The position numbers and the translations under genes were made by a program. From contig NZ_JBFIII010000002.1 of assembly GCF_041601295.1 (NCBI RefSeq), forward strand, positions 1 through 64,000: a stretch of 64,000 nucleotides of DNA, given 5' to 3'. Origin of the DNA: Immundisolibacter sp. GTDB taxonomy: Bacteria > Pseudomonadota > Gammaproteobacteria > Immundisolibacterales > Immundisolibacteraceae. The notes beneath the pieces were generated by a model, which was not told the origin of the DNA, made no database searches, and saw only the letters and a list, made by a program, of their open reading frames with translations. Of this stretch, positions 35,489 to 44,661 are shown piece by piece (the stretch's first letter is position 1; every line of letters begins with the position of its first letter).

Positions 35489-36502
35489 GTGGCCAGGACA
35501 TCGCAGCGCCAGGCTGCTGCCCATCCGCTGGCGTACCTGCTCGCCGTCGTATTGACCCTGGTGGTGGTGGTGCTGGGTGCGTATACCCGTTTATCGGATG
35601 CTGGACTGGGTTGTCCGGATTGGCCGGGCTGTTACGGTCACATGACGGTACCGAACAACCCGCAGGAGCTTGCGCATGCCCGCGAGGCATTTGCGCACCG
35701 GCCACTGGAAGCCGGCAAGGCCTGGAAGGAGATGGTGCACCGCTACGCCGCCGGCATGTTGGGGCTAGCGGTGTTGGGTTTGACGCTGTCTGCGTGGCGT
35801 CGGCGTACTGGGCGGATGTTGGCAACAGCAACGTTGGCGCTGATTGGTTTTCAGGCCGCGCTTGGCATGTGGACGGTGACGTTGCTGCTCAAGCCGGTGG
35901 TAGTGATGGGCCATTTGCTCGGTGGCCTGGGCGTACTTAGCCTGCTGTGGCTGGGGTATTTGAATGCCCGTTCTTTCGTGCCGCAGCGCCGGGCCGAGCC
36001 CCGGCTCCTGCGCCGCCTGGCGCTGCTGGGGATCGCCGTGCTGGCACTGCAGATTGCGCTCGGTGGCTGGACCAGCGCCAATTATGCGGCGCTGGCCTGC
36101 CCGACATTCCCTACCTGTATGGGGCAGTGGTGGCCACCGATGGATCTCGCCGATGGCTTCGTCCTGTGGCGCGGTCTTGGCGTGAACTACGAGTTCGGTG
36201 TTCTGGATAGTTCGGCCCGAGTGGCAATCCACATGATGCATCGCGCATGGGCGGTGGTGACTTTGCTGTACCTTGCGGGTCTGAGCATCGCGACTATGCG
36301 CCGCGAAGCGGGCGCGCTGCGCGTTGTGGCAGCAGCGGTCCTGCTTCTGCTCCTGGCGCAAGTCACCCTTGGAGCCAGCAATGTGTGGTTACACCTGCCC
36401 TTGTCGGTGGCGGTAGCGCACAATGCAGTCGCGGCGCTGCTGTTGTTGGCGCTGCTGACGCTGACCCACACTTTGTACCGCGCCGGGGCGAAACGTGTCT
36501 GA
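35489..36502 (+). CDS. ctaA: Heme A synthase
   Basis: A 337-residue COX15/CtaA enzyme with eight membrane helices, oxidising the C8 methyl of heme O to make heme [19 protein letters not shown] and the matching second-half [15 protein letters not shown] show the internal repeat with Cys pairs. [12 protein letters not shown] and [11 protein letters not shown] carry the heme-binding histidines. Start is GTG after GAGGA. It overlaps ctaB by 8 bp. Confidence 0.95.
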   Translation: MARTSQRQAAAHPLAYLLAVVLTLVVVVLGAYTRLSDAGLGCPDWPGCYGHMTVPNNPQELAHAREAFAHRPLEAGKAWKEMVHRYAAGMLGLAVLGLTLSAWRRRTGRMLATATLALIGFQAALGMWTVTLLLKPVVVMGHLLGGLGVLSLLWLGYLNARSFVPQRRAEPRLLRRLALLGIAVLALQIALGGWTSANYAALACPTFPTCMGQWWPPMDLADGFVLWRGLGVNYEFGVLDSSARVAIHMMHRAWAVVTLLYLAGLSIATMRREAGALRVVAAAVLLLLLAQVTLGASNVWLHLPLSVAVAHNAVAALLLLALLTLTHTLYRAGAKRV

Positions 36503-37403
36503 ATCCGTACCGCTGGTCGAACCGGGCCTGCCGCTGTGGCGCGAATATCTGGAACTGTGCAAGCCGCGGGTCGTAGCGCTGATCTGCTTCACGGCGGTGG
36601 TAGGCATGCTGCTGGCGGTGCCTGGCATGGTGCCGCTGAACGCGCTTCTGGCCGGCAACCTGGGTATTTTCCTGGCCGCCTCGTCGGCCGCGGTGATCAA
36701 TCAGGTCATTGACGCCAGAGTCGACGCGCAGATGGACCGTACGCGTAATCGACCGTTGCCGACCGGCAGCGTCAGACCGTCCGATGCCCTGGTGTTTGCC
36801 GGGGTGCTCGCCGTGCTGTCCATGGTCTTGCTGGTGGTGTGGGTTAATCTGCTGACGGCAGTGCTGACATTTGCATCGCTGATTGGTTACGCGGTTATCT
36901 ATACCGCCTATCTGAAGCGCGCTACGCCGCAGAACATCGTGATCGGTGGCGCCGCCGGCGCGGCGCCACCGGTGCTGGGGTGGACAGCGGTTACCGGTAC
37001 GGTGGATCCCAACGCCCTGTTGTTGTTTCTGATTGTTTTTGTGTGGACGCCGCCGCATTTTTGGGCGCTGGCCATTCGTCGACATGAGGAGTACGCGCGG
37101 GTCAAGATTCCGATGCTTCCGGTGACCCATGGTTTGGCATATACGCGTCTGCATGTGCTGCTGTATACAGCGCTGCTGCTGGCGGTCAGCCTGCTGCCGT
37201 TCGTGACCCGCTTTGCCGGTTGGCCTTATGCGCTGGCGGCACTGGCTCTGGGTGCGCGTTTCATGCACTGGGCAGTGCGGCTGTACCGCACGCACGACGC
37301 CGCTATCGCGTCGGCAACATTTCGCTTTTCCATCATCTATCTGATGGGCTTATTCGCCGCGCTGCTGGTTGACCACTATCTCCCCAGGTGGGGTTTGGGT
37401 TGA
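36495..37403 (+). CDS. ctaB: Protoheme IX farnesyltransferase (heme O synthase)
   Basis: A 302-residue UbiA-family prenyltransferase that attaches a farnesyl group to heme [22 protein letters not shown] contains the Asp-rich site, and [19 protein letters not shown] and [17 protein letters not shown] are strongly conserved. It has about nine membrane helices. Start is GTG inside ctaA. The last 54 bp overlap, tail to tail, the DUF2970 gene on the other strand. Confidence 0.96.
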   Translation: MSESVPLVEPGLPLWREYLELCKPRVVALICFTAVVGMLLAVPGMVPLNALLAGNLGIFLAASSAAVINQVIDARVDAQMDRTRNRPLPTGSVRPSDALVFAGVLAVLSMVLLVVWVNLLTAVLTFASLIGYAVIYTAYLKRATPQNIVIGGAAGAAPPVLGWTAVTGTVDPNALLLFLIVFVWTPPHFWALAIRRHEEYARVKIPMLPVTHGLAYTRLHVLLYTALLLAVSLLPFVTRFAGWPYALAALALGARFMHWAVRLYRTHDAAIASATFRFSIIYLMGLFAALLVDHYLPRWGLG

Positions 37404-37616
37404 TCCTGAGCCGCGACGATCGCCGAGCGCGAACTGCACTGCTGTGACCAGCACCGCGATCAGCAGCCCCGTTAGCAACAGTCCGGCAAGCACGATGTGC
37501 AACGGGCTGGAGCGGGTAGTCCGTTCGAAATTAGCGCGATCACGTACACCCAGGAACGCCCACCCAACTTCCCGAACGACGCCGAAGAAGCCGAAGCGTT
37601 TATCACCATCGGTCAC
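37350..37616 (-). CDS. DUF2970 single-span membrane protein, coupled to rpoH
   Basis: An 88-residue protein with [20 protein letters not shown], then a membrane helix ([23 protein letters not shown]) and a short polar tail. This is the DUF2970 pattern. Its GTG start overlaps the rpoH stop by 4 bp (GTGA), suggesting translation from the rpoH message. Its end overlaps ctaB by 54 bp on the opposite strand. DUF2970 genes often lie near cytochrome oxidase clusters, so it may belong functionally to oxidase biogenesis. Function unknown. Confidence 0.8.
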   Translation of the reverse strand: MTDGDKRFGFFGVVREVGWAFLGVRDRANFERTTRSSPLHIVLAGLLLTGLLIAVLVTAVQFALGDRRGSGSTQTPPGEIVVNQQRGE

Positions 37617-38473
37617 GCCGCGTCAGCTTGCAGCGTGCGAGTCAAGCGGCCTAGGGCCTGGCTTTCCAGTTGCCGGATGCGCTCGGCCGATATGCCGTAT
37701 TTCTCGCCGAGTTCCTTGAGACCAGTCTTCTCCTCGGCCAGCCAGCGTTGTTCCAGAATATCGCGGCTACGGGCGTCAAGGCCCGCCAATCCCTGGCGCA
37801 GTCGGCGCAACTGATGCGCGTTCCATTGTTCTTCTTCCAGCGCTTGCGATGGTTCCAGGCGCTGGTCGGCGACGGTGAGTGCTGGCGCCTGCGGGCTGCT
37901 TGAATCGGTGTCCGGCTCGGCGTCGAAGGACACCGGGCGGTCGGTCAGACGGGCGTCCATGTCCAGTACGTCCTGGGGCAGCACGTTGAGCTCGTGGGCG
38001 ATCTCCTGCGCCTGTGCTTCGCTCACCCGGCCCAGGCGCTGTTTGTGTTGACGCAGGTTGAAGAACAGCTTGCGCTGCGCTTTGGTGGTGGCGATCTTGA
38101 CGATGCTCCAGTTGCGCAGGACGTATTCGTGAATTTCGGCGCGAATCCAGTGCACGGCGAACGACACCAGGCGCACCCCGCGATTCGGATCGAACCGGCG
38201 CACCGCCTTCATCAGGCCGATTGCGCCTTCCTGAATCAGGTCGGCCAGCGGCAGGCCATAACCGTTATAGCCACGGGCGACATGAATCACATGACGCAGG
38301 TGCGAGGTAACCAGTTGGCGTGCGGCCTCAAGGTCATTGTGCTGGTGCAGGCGCAGCGCGAGCGCGTGCTCTTCGTCGGCAGTCAGGTAGGGTGCCTGAT
38401 GGGCGGCGCGCACCAGTTGGTTCAGGTTGCCAACGGCTTGCAGCGACAAGGGAATGGTGAGAGCTGTGGACAT
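37613..38473 (-). CDS. rpoH: Heat-shock sigma factor sigma32
   Basis: A 286-residue RpoH. The ATG at 38473 has GGGAGG upstream and gives MSTALTIPLSL; an in-frame codon at 38494 lacks this. Region 2 is clear: AAHQAPYLTADEEHALALRL, HVARGYNGYGLPLADLIQEG, then VRLVSFAVHWIRAEIHEYVL. The RpoH box QRKLFFNLRQHK is present. Region 4 ends KYGISAERIRQLESQALGRL. It directs transcription of chaperone and protease genes after heat stress. A perfect CIRCE element precedes it. Confidence 0.96.
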   Translation of the reverse strand: MSTALTIPLSLQAVGNLNQLVRAAHQAPYLTADEEHALALRLHQHNDLEAARQLVTSHLRHVIHVARGYNGYGLPLADLIQEGAIGLMKAVRRFDPNRGVRLVSFAVHWIRAEIHEYVLRNWSIVKIATTKAQRKLFFNLRQHKQRLGRVSEAQAQEIAHELNVLPQDVLDMDARLTDRPVSFDAEPDTDSSSPQAPALTVADQRLEPSQALEEEQWNAHQLRRLRQGLAGLDARSRDILEQRWLAEEKTGLKELGEKYGISAERIRQLESQALGRLTRTLQADAA

Positions 38474-38504
38474 GATGGCCTCCCGTGCGATCAACGGCTA
38501 AAAG

Positions 38505-38533
38505 TTTAGCACTCGGGCCATTTGAGTGCTAAA
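38505..38533 (-). promoter_or_regulatory. CIRCE element (HrcA operator) upstream of rpoH
   Basis: TTAGCACTC (38506-38514) and GAGTGCTAA (38524-38532) are perfect inverted repeats with a 9-bp spacer, identical to the CIRCE consensus. One further base pair extends each arm. The element ends 32 bp before the rpoH ATG. It should bind the HrcA repressor and so link the two heat-shock circuits. On the minus strand TTAGCA and TAAACT, 18 bp apart, could be the core promoter inside it. Confidence 0.9.
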
Positions 38534-38570
38534 ACAAACAGAAGTTGCATCCGCTTGGACGCCAGCGCGG

Positions 38571-39578
38571 TTACGAGCTGCCGATGTTCAGAAAGCGGCC
38601 ATCGCAGACACTCGCGCGAATGTCCATGTGGTTCAGGACTTGGGCCGCAGCCGCGGCTCGCCGGCCGCTGTTGCAGTAGCAAACGTAATGTTGCGTGGGA
38701 TCCAGGTCGTTTACTCGCAGGCGGATTTCCTGCAGGGGCAGGTTGTAGGCGCCGGGCAAGTGTGCGTGCTGCCATTCGTCACGCTGGCGCACGTCAAGCC
38801 AGCGCGCGCCACTGCTGATCGTTTCAATGGCTGCGGACAGCGACAACATGGCTAGCGTCGGCGGCTCTTGAAGTCGTGCGAAATCCCGCTGTGCCAGGCG
38901 TAGCAGCACCCCGTCACTGATCATCGTCACAGTGGTGGCACTGCGGGACACCGACGTCAGGGCCTCGCCACCGAAGCACTCACCCTCGTTGAGTTCCGAC
39001 AGTTCTATTGATTCGCCGTCGTCGCCGGGACTCTCGCGGGTTGCCAGGGCAGTGCCGCTATCGATGACATAGAAATGATCAATCGCCTCGCCCTGGTGAG
39101 CCAGCACGTGACGCTCCTGCACCGCGAGTGGCTCGAAGCTTTGCATCAACGCCTCGATATGTGCCGGCGGCGTGCTGCGTAGCGCGGCGAAGAAACTGTG
39201 ACGCCAGCGGCGGGGTATCCCGCGGCTATAAAAACCGGTATCGCGTTCGCCGCCGCGGCGCTCGACCACTGCCAGCTGGTCCCAGGTTGCGAGCAGATCA
39301 ATCAGGTCAAACGGCAAATACAGGATGACAGCATCGGCGTATGCCGTAACCGACTGGAAACGGCCGTCGTTGAGCGGATAGACGGCAGCCTGGGAGTCAG
39401 ACTCGACGATCGCGGCGACGCCGCTGGTGGTAACCGCGCTGACCTCCCCGGCCAGCAAATACAGAGAGTCTCCAACGGCCTCGCTGGCCAGGTCGAATAC
39501 AAGGCTACGGTCACGTGGTTCTGCGACACGCCCTGCCCGCGCCAGTTCAACCAACTGGTTTCGGGGAAATGTGGACAT
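38571..39578 (-). CDS. Cyclic nucleotide-binding domain protein with C-terminal rhodanese domain
   Basis: About 335 residues. The ATG at 39578 gives MSTFPRNQLVELARAGRV. The N-terminal part resembles a decayed cNMP-binding fold. A second, clearer one spans about 150-235 (FEPLAVQERHVLAHQGEAIDHFYVIDSGTALA, then LNEGECFGGEAL). A rhodanese domain occupies about 240-330, with SGARWLDVRQRDEWQHAHL and the active-site loop VCYCNSGRRAAAAA holding a Cys at the right place. The canonical Arg-Ser/Thr cyclic-nucleotide pocket is not obvious, so ligand and role are unknown. It is cytoplasmic and lies upstream of rpoH on the same strand. Confidence 0.85.
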   Translation of the reverse strand: MSTFPRNQLVELARAGRVAEPRDRSLVFDLASEAVGDSLYLLAGEVSAVTTSGVAAIVESDSQAAVYPLNDGRFQSVTAYADAVILYLPFDLIDLLATWDQLAVVERRGGERDTGFYSRGIPRRWRHSFFAALRSTPPAHIEALMQSFEPLAVQERHVLAHQGEAIDHFYVIDSGTALATRESPGDDGESIELSELNEGECFGGEALTSVSRSATTVTMISDGVLLRLAQRDFARLQEPPTLAMLSLSAAIETISSGARWLDVRQRDEWQHAHLPGAYNLPLQEIRLRVNDLDPTQHYVCYCNSGRRAAAAAQVLNHMDIRASVCDGRFLNIGSS

Positions 39579-39764
39579 CGGCAGATGATGCCGGAGCTGG
39601 CTGAAATGGATCGCGCTCGGCACGCGCGGCAACCCCCAGGGGCGGATGACTGATCGTTGATTGTTACACGCGAGTGTCGCACGTCGCTTGGGTGGTCAGA
39701 CTGCCCAATAGGCTTAGCTTGTCATCTGCACAAAGCCATCAATGGCCACTGGTGTTGGCGTAGG

Positions 39765-40424
39765 TCAGCCTATGCGTCGCACGCCATCACTCGTGCCGAT
39801 CAGCAACAGATCCGCACCACGCGCTGCGAACAGGCCGTTGCTGACCACCCCAGCGATGTTGTTCAGGGTCTGTTCGAGCTGGGTCGGATCAAGAATGTCC
39901 ATCCCGTGTATATCGAGAATGATATTGCCGTTGTCGGTGACAAAGCCGGCGCGGTAAGTGGGGCGTCCGCCAAGGGCGACGATCTGACGCGCGACGTAAC
40001 TGCGTGCCATCGGGATCACCTCGACCGGCACCGGGAATGTGCCGAGTCGGCCGACCAGCTTGGACTCGTCCGCAATACACACGAACTTGCGGCTGGCAGC
40101 GGCGATGATTTTCTCGCGAGTCAACGCGCCGCCGCCGCCCTTGATCAGCTGGCGATGTTGCGTGGCCTCGTCCGCACCGTCGATGTAAATCGACAGCGTG
40201 CCGACACTGTTGAGCTCCACCAGCTCGATACCCTGGGCCGCCAGCTTCTCGGCGCTCGCCACCGAGCTTGCGACAGCTCCGGCAATGCGTTGACGTGCCG
40301 CGCCAAGACAATCAATAAAGTAATTGACGGTCGAGCCGGTACCGACGCCGATCACCTCACCGTCCGGCAGGAACTCAAGCGCCGCTTCGGCAGCGCGTTG
40401 TTTGGCCAGGTCCTGTTTCGACAC
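39765..40424 (-). CDS. rpiA: Ribose-5-phosphate isomerase A
   Basis: A 219-residue RpiA interconverting ribose 5-phosphate and ribulose 5-phosphate. [42 protein letters not shown] and [14 protein letters not shown] are the family signatures, with catalytic Asp and Lys in place. Start is GTG. It lies 14 bp after the lipoprotein gene on the same strand, probably one transcript. Confidence 0.96.
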   Translation of the reverse strand: MSKQDLAKQRAAEAALEFLPDGEVIGVGTGSTVNYFIDCLGAARQRIAGAVASSVASAEKLAAQGIELVELNSVGTLSIYIDGADEATQHRQLIKGGGGALTREKIIAAASRKFVCIADESKLVGRLGTFPVPVEVIPMARSYVARQIVALGGRPTYRAGFVTDNGNIILDIHGMDILDPTQLEQTLNNIAGVVSNGLFAARGADLLLIGTSDGVRRIG

Positions 40425-40438
40425 GTGTCGGCCCGCCC

Positions 40439-40909
40439 TTACGGCGACACCCGGTACGTGCCGTTGTGCTGGAGCACACGGACACGTTGACCGACCCGGA
40501 ACTGCTGCTCGCTCGCTTCCTGCACGATGGACATGGTGGTCCCGTTCTCCAGACGAACCGTCAGTTCCAGGCCGTCGGCCTTGGTCAGTGCCCGTTCGGC
40601 TGCGGTTCCGGCGACTCCACCCGCGACCGCACCGGCGACCGCGGCGGCTTTCTGGCCGGTGCCGCCGCCCACGGTGCTGCCGGCCAGACCACCCAATACG
40701 GCGCCGGTGGCGGTACCGATATAGGAGCGCGTGCCTTCGATCCTGACCGGCTGTACGGCCTCGACGGTCGCGTATTTCACCACTTGCGCCTGGCGCGCCT
40801 CGCTGCGCGAATAGACGTTGCCGGCATTGCTGGACGCGCAGCCGCTCAGGCCGCTGCTGAGCGCCAGCACCGCTGGCAGGACTACTGAAATGATGGTTTT
40901 GTGTTGCAT
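40439..40909 (-). CDS. SlyB/PcP-like outer membrane lipoprotein with glycine-zipper domain
   Basis: A 156-residue lipoprotein. The signal peptide ends in the lipobox LSGC, so the Cys would be lipid-modified. [21 protein letters not shown] followed by [16 protein letters not shown] is a glycine-zipper two-helix segment like that of SlyB and Rickettsia 17-kDa antigen. The C-terminal part is a small beta domain ([17 protein letters not shown]). It is thought to strengthen the outer membrane; Mg2+-responsive control is known for SlyB but no site is seen here. Confidence 0.88.
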   Translation of the reverse strand: MQHKTIISVVLPAVLALSSGLSGCASSNAGNVYSRSEARQAQVVKYATVEAVQPVRIEGTRSYIGTATGAVLGGLAGSTVGGGTGQKAAAVAGAVAGGVAGTAAERALTKADGLELTVRLENGTTMSIVQEASEQQFRVGQRVRVLQHNGTYRVSP

Positions 40910-41217
40910 GCGTGAATTACCTGTGAAGTGTCCACGCCTGAGACCCTGTTGAAGGGTCTTCAGTTCAAGCGTTCAGGGACGCATTGTAGCGCCGGCCAGG
41001 CAAGACGGTTGGCCTGGCGAGCTTAACCCTGCCGGAGTCCGCCGTCTTTAGCCATCGCGCTGAGCTGCGGAAGGTATCCTTAATCAGGCGGCCAGACGCG
41101 CGGTCATTGGGGTCAGTGGTGGGAGGCGTCTGTAAACTTGCCTGCCGGCTCCGATGCCGCCGCCGCTAGAATGCCCGGCTATTCGCCCGGCCGTTGATCA
41201 GTTTCCGGAGCATCCCG
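40910..41217. other. Divergent intergenic region between the lipoprotein gene and ilvD
   Basis: About 308 bp without a gene. It holds two short hairpins, AGACCC-N7-GGGTCT (40941-40959) and GCCAGGC-N10-GCCTGGC (40995-41018). A TAGAAT box at 41167-41172 could be the -10 of ilvD, but no convincing -35 is at the right distance. I see no classical ilv leader peptide or attenuator. Confidence 0.5.
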
Positions 41218-43059
41218 ATGCCTGTCTATCGTTCCAACACCTCGACTCAGGGCCGCAACATGGCCGGCGCCCGCGCCCTGTGGCGCGCCACTGGCATGCA
41301 GGAGGGCGATTTCGGCAAGCCGATCATCGCCATTGCCAACTCCTACACCCAGTTTGTGCCTGGGCATGTGCATCTGAAGGACCTGGGCGACATCGTGGCG
41401 CGCGAAATCTATGCCGCTGGCGGTATTGCCCGGGAATTCCACACCATCGCCGTCGATGACGGCATCGCCATGGGTCACGGTGGGATGTTGTACTCGCTGC
41501 CCTCGCGCGAGCTGATCGCCGATGCCGTCGAGTACATGGCAAACGCCCACTGCGCTGACGCGTTGGTGTGCATCTCCAACTGCGACAAGATCACCCCCGG
41601 CATGCTGATGGCGGCCATGCGCTTGAACATTCCCGCGGTGTTCGTGTCCGGTGGACCGATGGAGGCCGGCAAGGTCGTCTGGCGCGGCGAGGAGACCGCC
41701 ATGGATCTGATCGATTCGATCATCATGGCCGCCGACCCGAGCGTCAGTGACGAGGAAAGCCTCTCGGTCGAGCGCAACGCTTGCCCCACTTGCGGCTCGT
41801 GTTCGGGCATGTTCACGGCCAATTCCATGAACTGCCTGACCGAGGCGCTGGGTCTGAGCCTGCCGGGCAATGGCAGCCTGCTGGCAACGCACGCCTACCG
41901 GCGCGACCTATTCGAAGAAGCCGGCCGTACCGTGGTCGAGCTGTGCCGCCGCTGGTACCAGCAGGATGACGCCCGCGCCCTGCCACGGGGCATCGCCAGC
42001 CGCGCCGCGTTCGAGAACGCCATGACGCTGGACATCGCGATGGGTGGTTCCACCAACACCGTGCTGCACCTGCTGGCGGCAGCCCAGGAAGGGGAGGTCG
42101 ACTTCACCCTGGCCGATATCGATCGCCTGTCCCGGCGGGTGCCAAACCTGTGCAAAGTGGCGCCGGCCACGGCCGCCTATCACATGGAAGACGTGCATCG
42201 GGCCGGCGGCGTGATGGCGATTCTGGGCGAGCTGTCGCGGGCAGGCTTGCTCGATACCAGTGTGCCGACCGTGCATAGCCCGGCCCTGAGCGAAGCGATC
42301 ACGCGCTGGGACGTCGCCATCAGCGAACAGGCGTCGGCGAAACGCCGCTTCTCGGCCGCGCCCGGTGGCGTGCCGACACAGGTGGCATTCAGCCAGTGCC
42401 GCACCTGGGACCTGGACCTGGACCGTGCCGGCGGGTGTATCCGTGATCGCGAACATGCCTATAGCGAGGAAGGCGGTCTCGCCGTGCTGTACGGCAACCT
42501 GGCGCAGGACGGCTGCATCGTCAAAACCGCCGGCGTGGATGACAGTCTGCTGACCTTTGCCGGTCCAGCGCGGGTGTTCGAGAGCCAGGACGACGCGGTA
42601 ACCGCCATCCTGGAAAAGCAGGTACAACGTGGCGAGGTGCTGGTGGTGCGCTATGAAGGTCCGCGCGGCGGCCCTGGCATGCAGGAAATGCTGTATCCGA
42701 CCAGTTACCTCAAATCGATGGGTCTGGGTAAAGCGTGCGCGCTGGTGACGGATGGTCGGTTCTCGGGCGGAACCTCGGGGCTGTCGATCGGTCATGTGGC
42801 GCCCGAGGCAGCGTCGGGTGGCACGATTGGCCTGGTCGAGGATGGTGACCGGATCCTCATCGACATTCCCCGTCGCAGCATGGTGCTCGACGTGCCGGAG
42901 GCTGAACTTGCCCGTCGGCGCGATGCCATGGAAGCCTCGCCGCGGCCCTGGCAGCCGCGCCAGCGCGAGCGCGTGGTATCCAAGGCACTGCTCGCCTATG
43001 CGCGTTTTGCCACGTCGGCGGATCGTGGCGCAGTGCGGGATTTGCATCCAGGCCTGTAA
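41218..43059 (+). CDS. ilvD: Dihydroxy-acid dehydratase
   Basis: A 613-residue IlvD that dehydrates dihydroxy-acids to the keto precursors of valine, leucine and isoleucine. The ATG at 41218 gives [20 protein letters not shown], like E. coli IlvD. Cysteines in [10 protein letters not shown] and [19 protein letters not shown] are those that hold the oxygen-sensitive [4Fe-4S] cluster. [20 protein letters not shown] is the C-terminal active-site motif. The gene stands alone, without other ilv genes. Confidence 0.96.
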   Translation: MPVYRSNTSTQGRNMAGARALWRATGMQEGDFGKPIIAIANSYTQFVPGHVHLKDLGDIVAREIYAAGGIAREFHTIAVDDGIAMGHGGMLYSLPSRELIADAVEYMANAHCADALVCISNCDKITPGMLMAAMRLNIPAVFVSGGPMEAGKVVWRGEETAMDLIDSIIMAADPSVSDEESLSVERNACPTCGSCSGMFTANSMNCLTEALGLSLPGNGSLLATHAYRRDLFEEAGRTVVELCRRWYQQDDARALPRGIASRAAFENAMTLDIAMGGSTNTVLHLLAAAQEGEVDFTLADIDRLSRRVPNLCKVAPATAAYHMEDVHRAGGVMAILGELSRAGLLDTSVPTVHSPALSEAITRWDVAISEQASAKRRFSAAPGGVPTQVAFSQCRTWDLDLDRAGGCIRDREHAYSEEGGLAVLYGNLAQDGCIVKTAGVDDSLLTFAGPARVFESQDDAVTAILEKQVQRGEVLVVRYEGPRGGPGMQEMLYPTSYLKSMGLGKACALVTDGRFSGGTSGLSIGHVAPEAASGGTIGLVEDGDRILIDIPRRSMVLDVPEAELARRRDAMEASPRPWQPRQRERVVSKALLAYARFATSADRGAVRDLHPGL

Positions 43060-43296
43060 GTCGCGTGGAAGCCGACTGCCGGTAGCGGGCCGCGTCACAG
43101 GGCGCGTACTGCTCCGGTCACAGACGGCTTGCATCGCCCGGGTCACGTAGACGGTGTCCTTGCCTTCCCGGCAATTCAAGTATTCCGCCCGCGCGGTCGA
43201 TAGGCCTGATTGCTCGACCTTTGTCGGGCCGGTTCAGCCGTTGTCCGAAGGAAGCCTGATGCCTTGTGGCACGGGCCCGCGCAGGGGTCAGGATAG

Positions 43297-44661
43297 ATGG
43301 GGGAGGAGTCCAGACGCGTCGGGAGTGAAACGGGTTCTCCACGCGTTCGCATCGCGTTGTACTCACACGACGCGCTCGGCCTGGGCCATATTCGAAGAAA
43401 CCTGCTGATCGCTGAAACCCTGGCGGCACCACCGACCAATGCGACGGTCCTGCTGATCGCGGGCTCGGAGGCGATTTCCCGCTTTCCAATGCCGCCGCAT
43501 GTGGACTGCCTGAGCTTGCCAGGGGTCCGCAAGGAAGCCAACGAGTCGTATCACGCCCGCGAGCTTGATCTGTCCTGGCAGACCATGATCAGGCTCCGGG
43601 CGACGTCGATCCGTGCGGCACTCGACGCATATCGGCCGGATATTTTCATCGTCGACAAGGTGCCGCGTGGTATCGGGCATGAACTTGATCTGGCCCTGGA
43701 GTCCTTACGTGCTCAGGGTCACGCGTATTGCGTGCTGGGTCTGCGCGATATTCTCGATGATCCTGCGGCGGTCTTGCGGGAGTGGCAGTCCGCGGAGAAT
43801 ACAGAGGCGATACGTAAGAACTTCGACAAAATCTGGGTTTATGGCTCGCCCGCAGTCTACGAGTTGGCCAGGGAGTGCCAATTTGCTGCGGCCGTGGAGG
43901 CCAAGGTCGAGTACACGGGGTATCTGGATGGTCGGCGCCGAATCGGCTATCAGCGGGCAAGCGATGACGAATTGATGACGAGGCTGACCTCGCGGGACGG
44001 GAACTGCGTGGTTTGCATGGTCGGTGGCGGCGAGGATGGCGCACAGGTGGCACTGGCCTTTGCCGGCGTCGAATTTCCGGCCGATTGGTATGGGGTTCTG
44101 GTCAGCGGTCCTTTCATGCCTCCGGCGCTCAGAAAGCAGGTATTTGAAATCGCCTCGGAAAACCAGCGCTTGCAAGTGGTCTCATTTCTGGAAGCGCCGG
44201 AAAAACTGCTTAACCGCGCCGATTGCGTCATCACCATGGGCGGGTACAACACGCTATGCGAGGTTCTTGCCTACCAGAAGCGGGCGCTGATTGTCCCGCG
44301 GGTAAAGCCGCGCACCGAGCAATGGATCCGCGCAACCCGGTTTCGTGACTTGGGACTGGTTGACGTCTTGCATCCGGACCAAGTCAGTCCAGCCGCGTTC
44401 GTCACCTGGATCAGCCAGGAAGTCGCAGCGCCATCGACCCGCGCGCGGGTCGATATGGACGGCTTGACCCGACTGTCCTCGTTGGTTGCGCAAGGGCTGG
44501 CCTGTGTCCGCAGGCGGGACTGTATTCAATCAGCCGATCGCCCTGAACCGGAGGTGACGGCAAGGCCGGCAAGTCTGGCCCAGAAAAAATCCAAGAAACG
44601 GACCCAAGCCCCCGTAGTCTCGCTAAGCGGAATGGGGCGTTCCAGTCAGAGCAAAGGGTGA
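43297..44661 (+). CDS. COG4671-type predicted glycosyltransferase (GT-B fold)
   Basis: A 454-residue protein. RIALYSHDALGLGHIRRNLLIAETL near residue 18 is the donor-side loop with GxGH, as in MurG-like GT-B enzymes. The C-terminal half holds CVVCMVGGGEDG, VSFLEAPEKLLNRADCVITMGGYNTLCEVLAYQKRALIVPR, a typical nucleotide-sugar binding region. The last 60 residues are basic and low-complexity. No signal peptide is seen, so it is cytoplasmic. It opens the six-gene cluster and its stop overlaps the porin start by one base. Donor and acceptor are unknown. Confidence 0.82.
   Translation: MGEESRRVGSETGSPRVRIALYSHDALGLGHIRRNLLIAETLAAPPTNATVLLIAGSEAISRFPMPPHVDCLSLPGVRKEANESYHARELDLSWQTMIRLRATSIRAALDAYRPDIFIVDKVPRGIGHELDLALESLRAQGHAYCVLGLRDILDDPAAVLREWQSAENTEAIRKNFDKIWVYGSPAVYELARECQFAAAVEAKVEYTGYLDGRRRIGYQRASDDELMTRLTSRDGNCVVCMVGGGEDGAQVALAFAGVEFPADWYGVLVSGPFMPPALRKQVFEIASENQRLQVVSFLEAPEKLLNRADCVITMGGYNTLCEVLAYQKRALIVPRVKPRTEQWIRATRFRDLGLVDVLHPDQVSPAAFVTWISQEVAAPSTRARVDMDGLTRLSSLVAQGLACVRRRDCIQSADRPEPEVTARPASLAQKKSKKRTQAPVVSLSGMGRSSQSKG

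Noticed and set aside
40941..41018. Two hairpins upstream of the SlyB-like gene
   Set aside because: Stems of six to seven bases without a T-run are too weak to call as terminators.
43160..43174. Palindrome TTGCC-N5-GGCAA upstream of the glycan cluster
   Set aside because: Arms of five bases are short for an operator and no promoter is properly placed around it.
41908..43179. A 423-codon minus-strand frame under ilvD
   Set aside because: IlvD is complete on the plus strand; the antisense product has no protein-like motifs.
43154..43408. A short plus-strand frame before the COG4671 glycosyltransferase
   Set aside because: It overlaps the glycosyltransferase start in another frame and has no family features.
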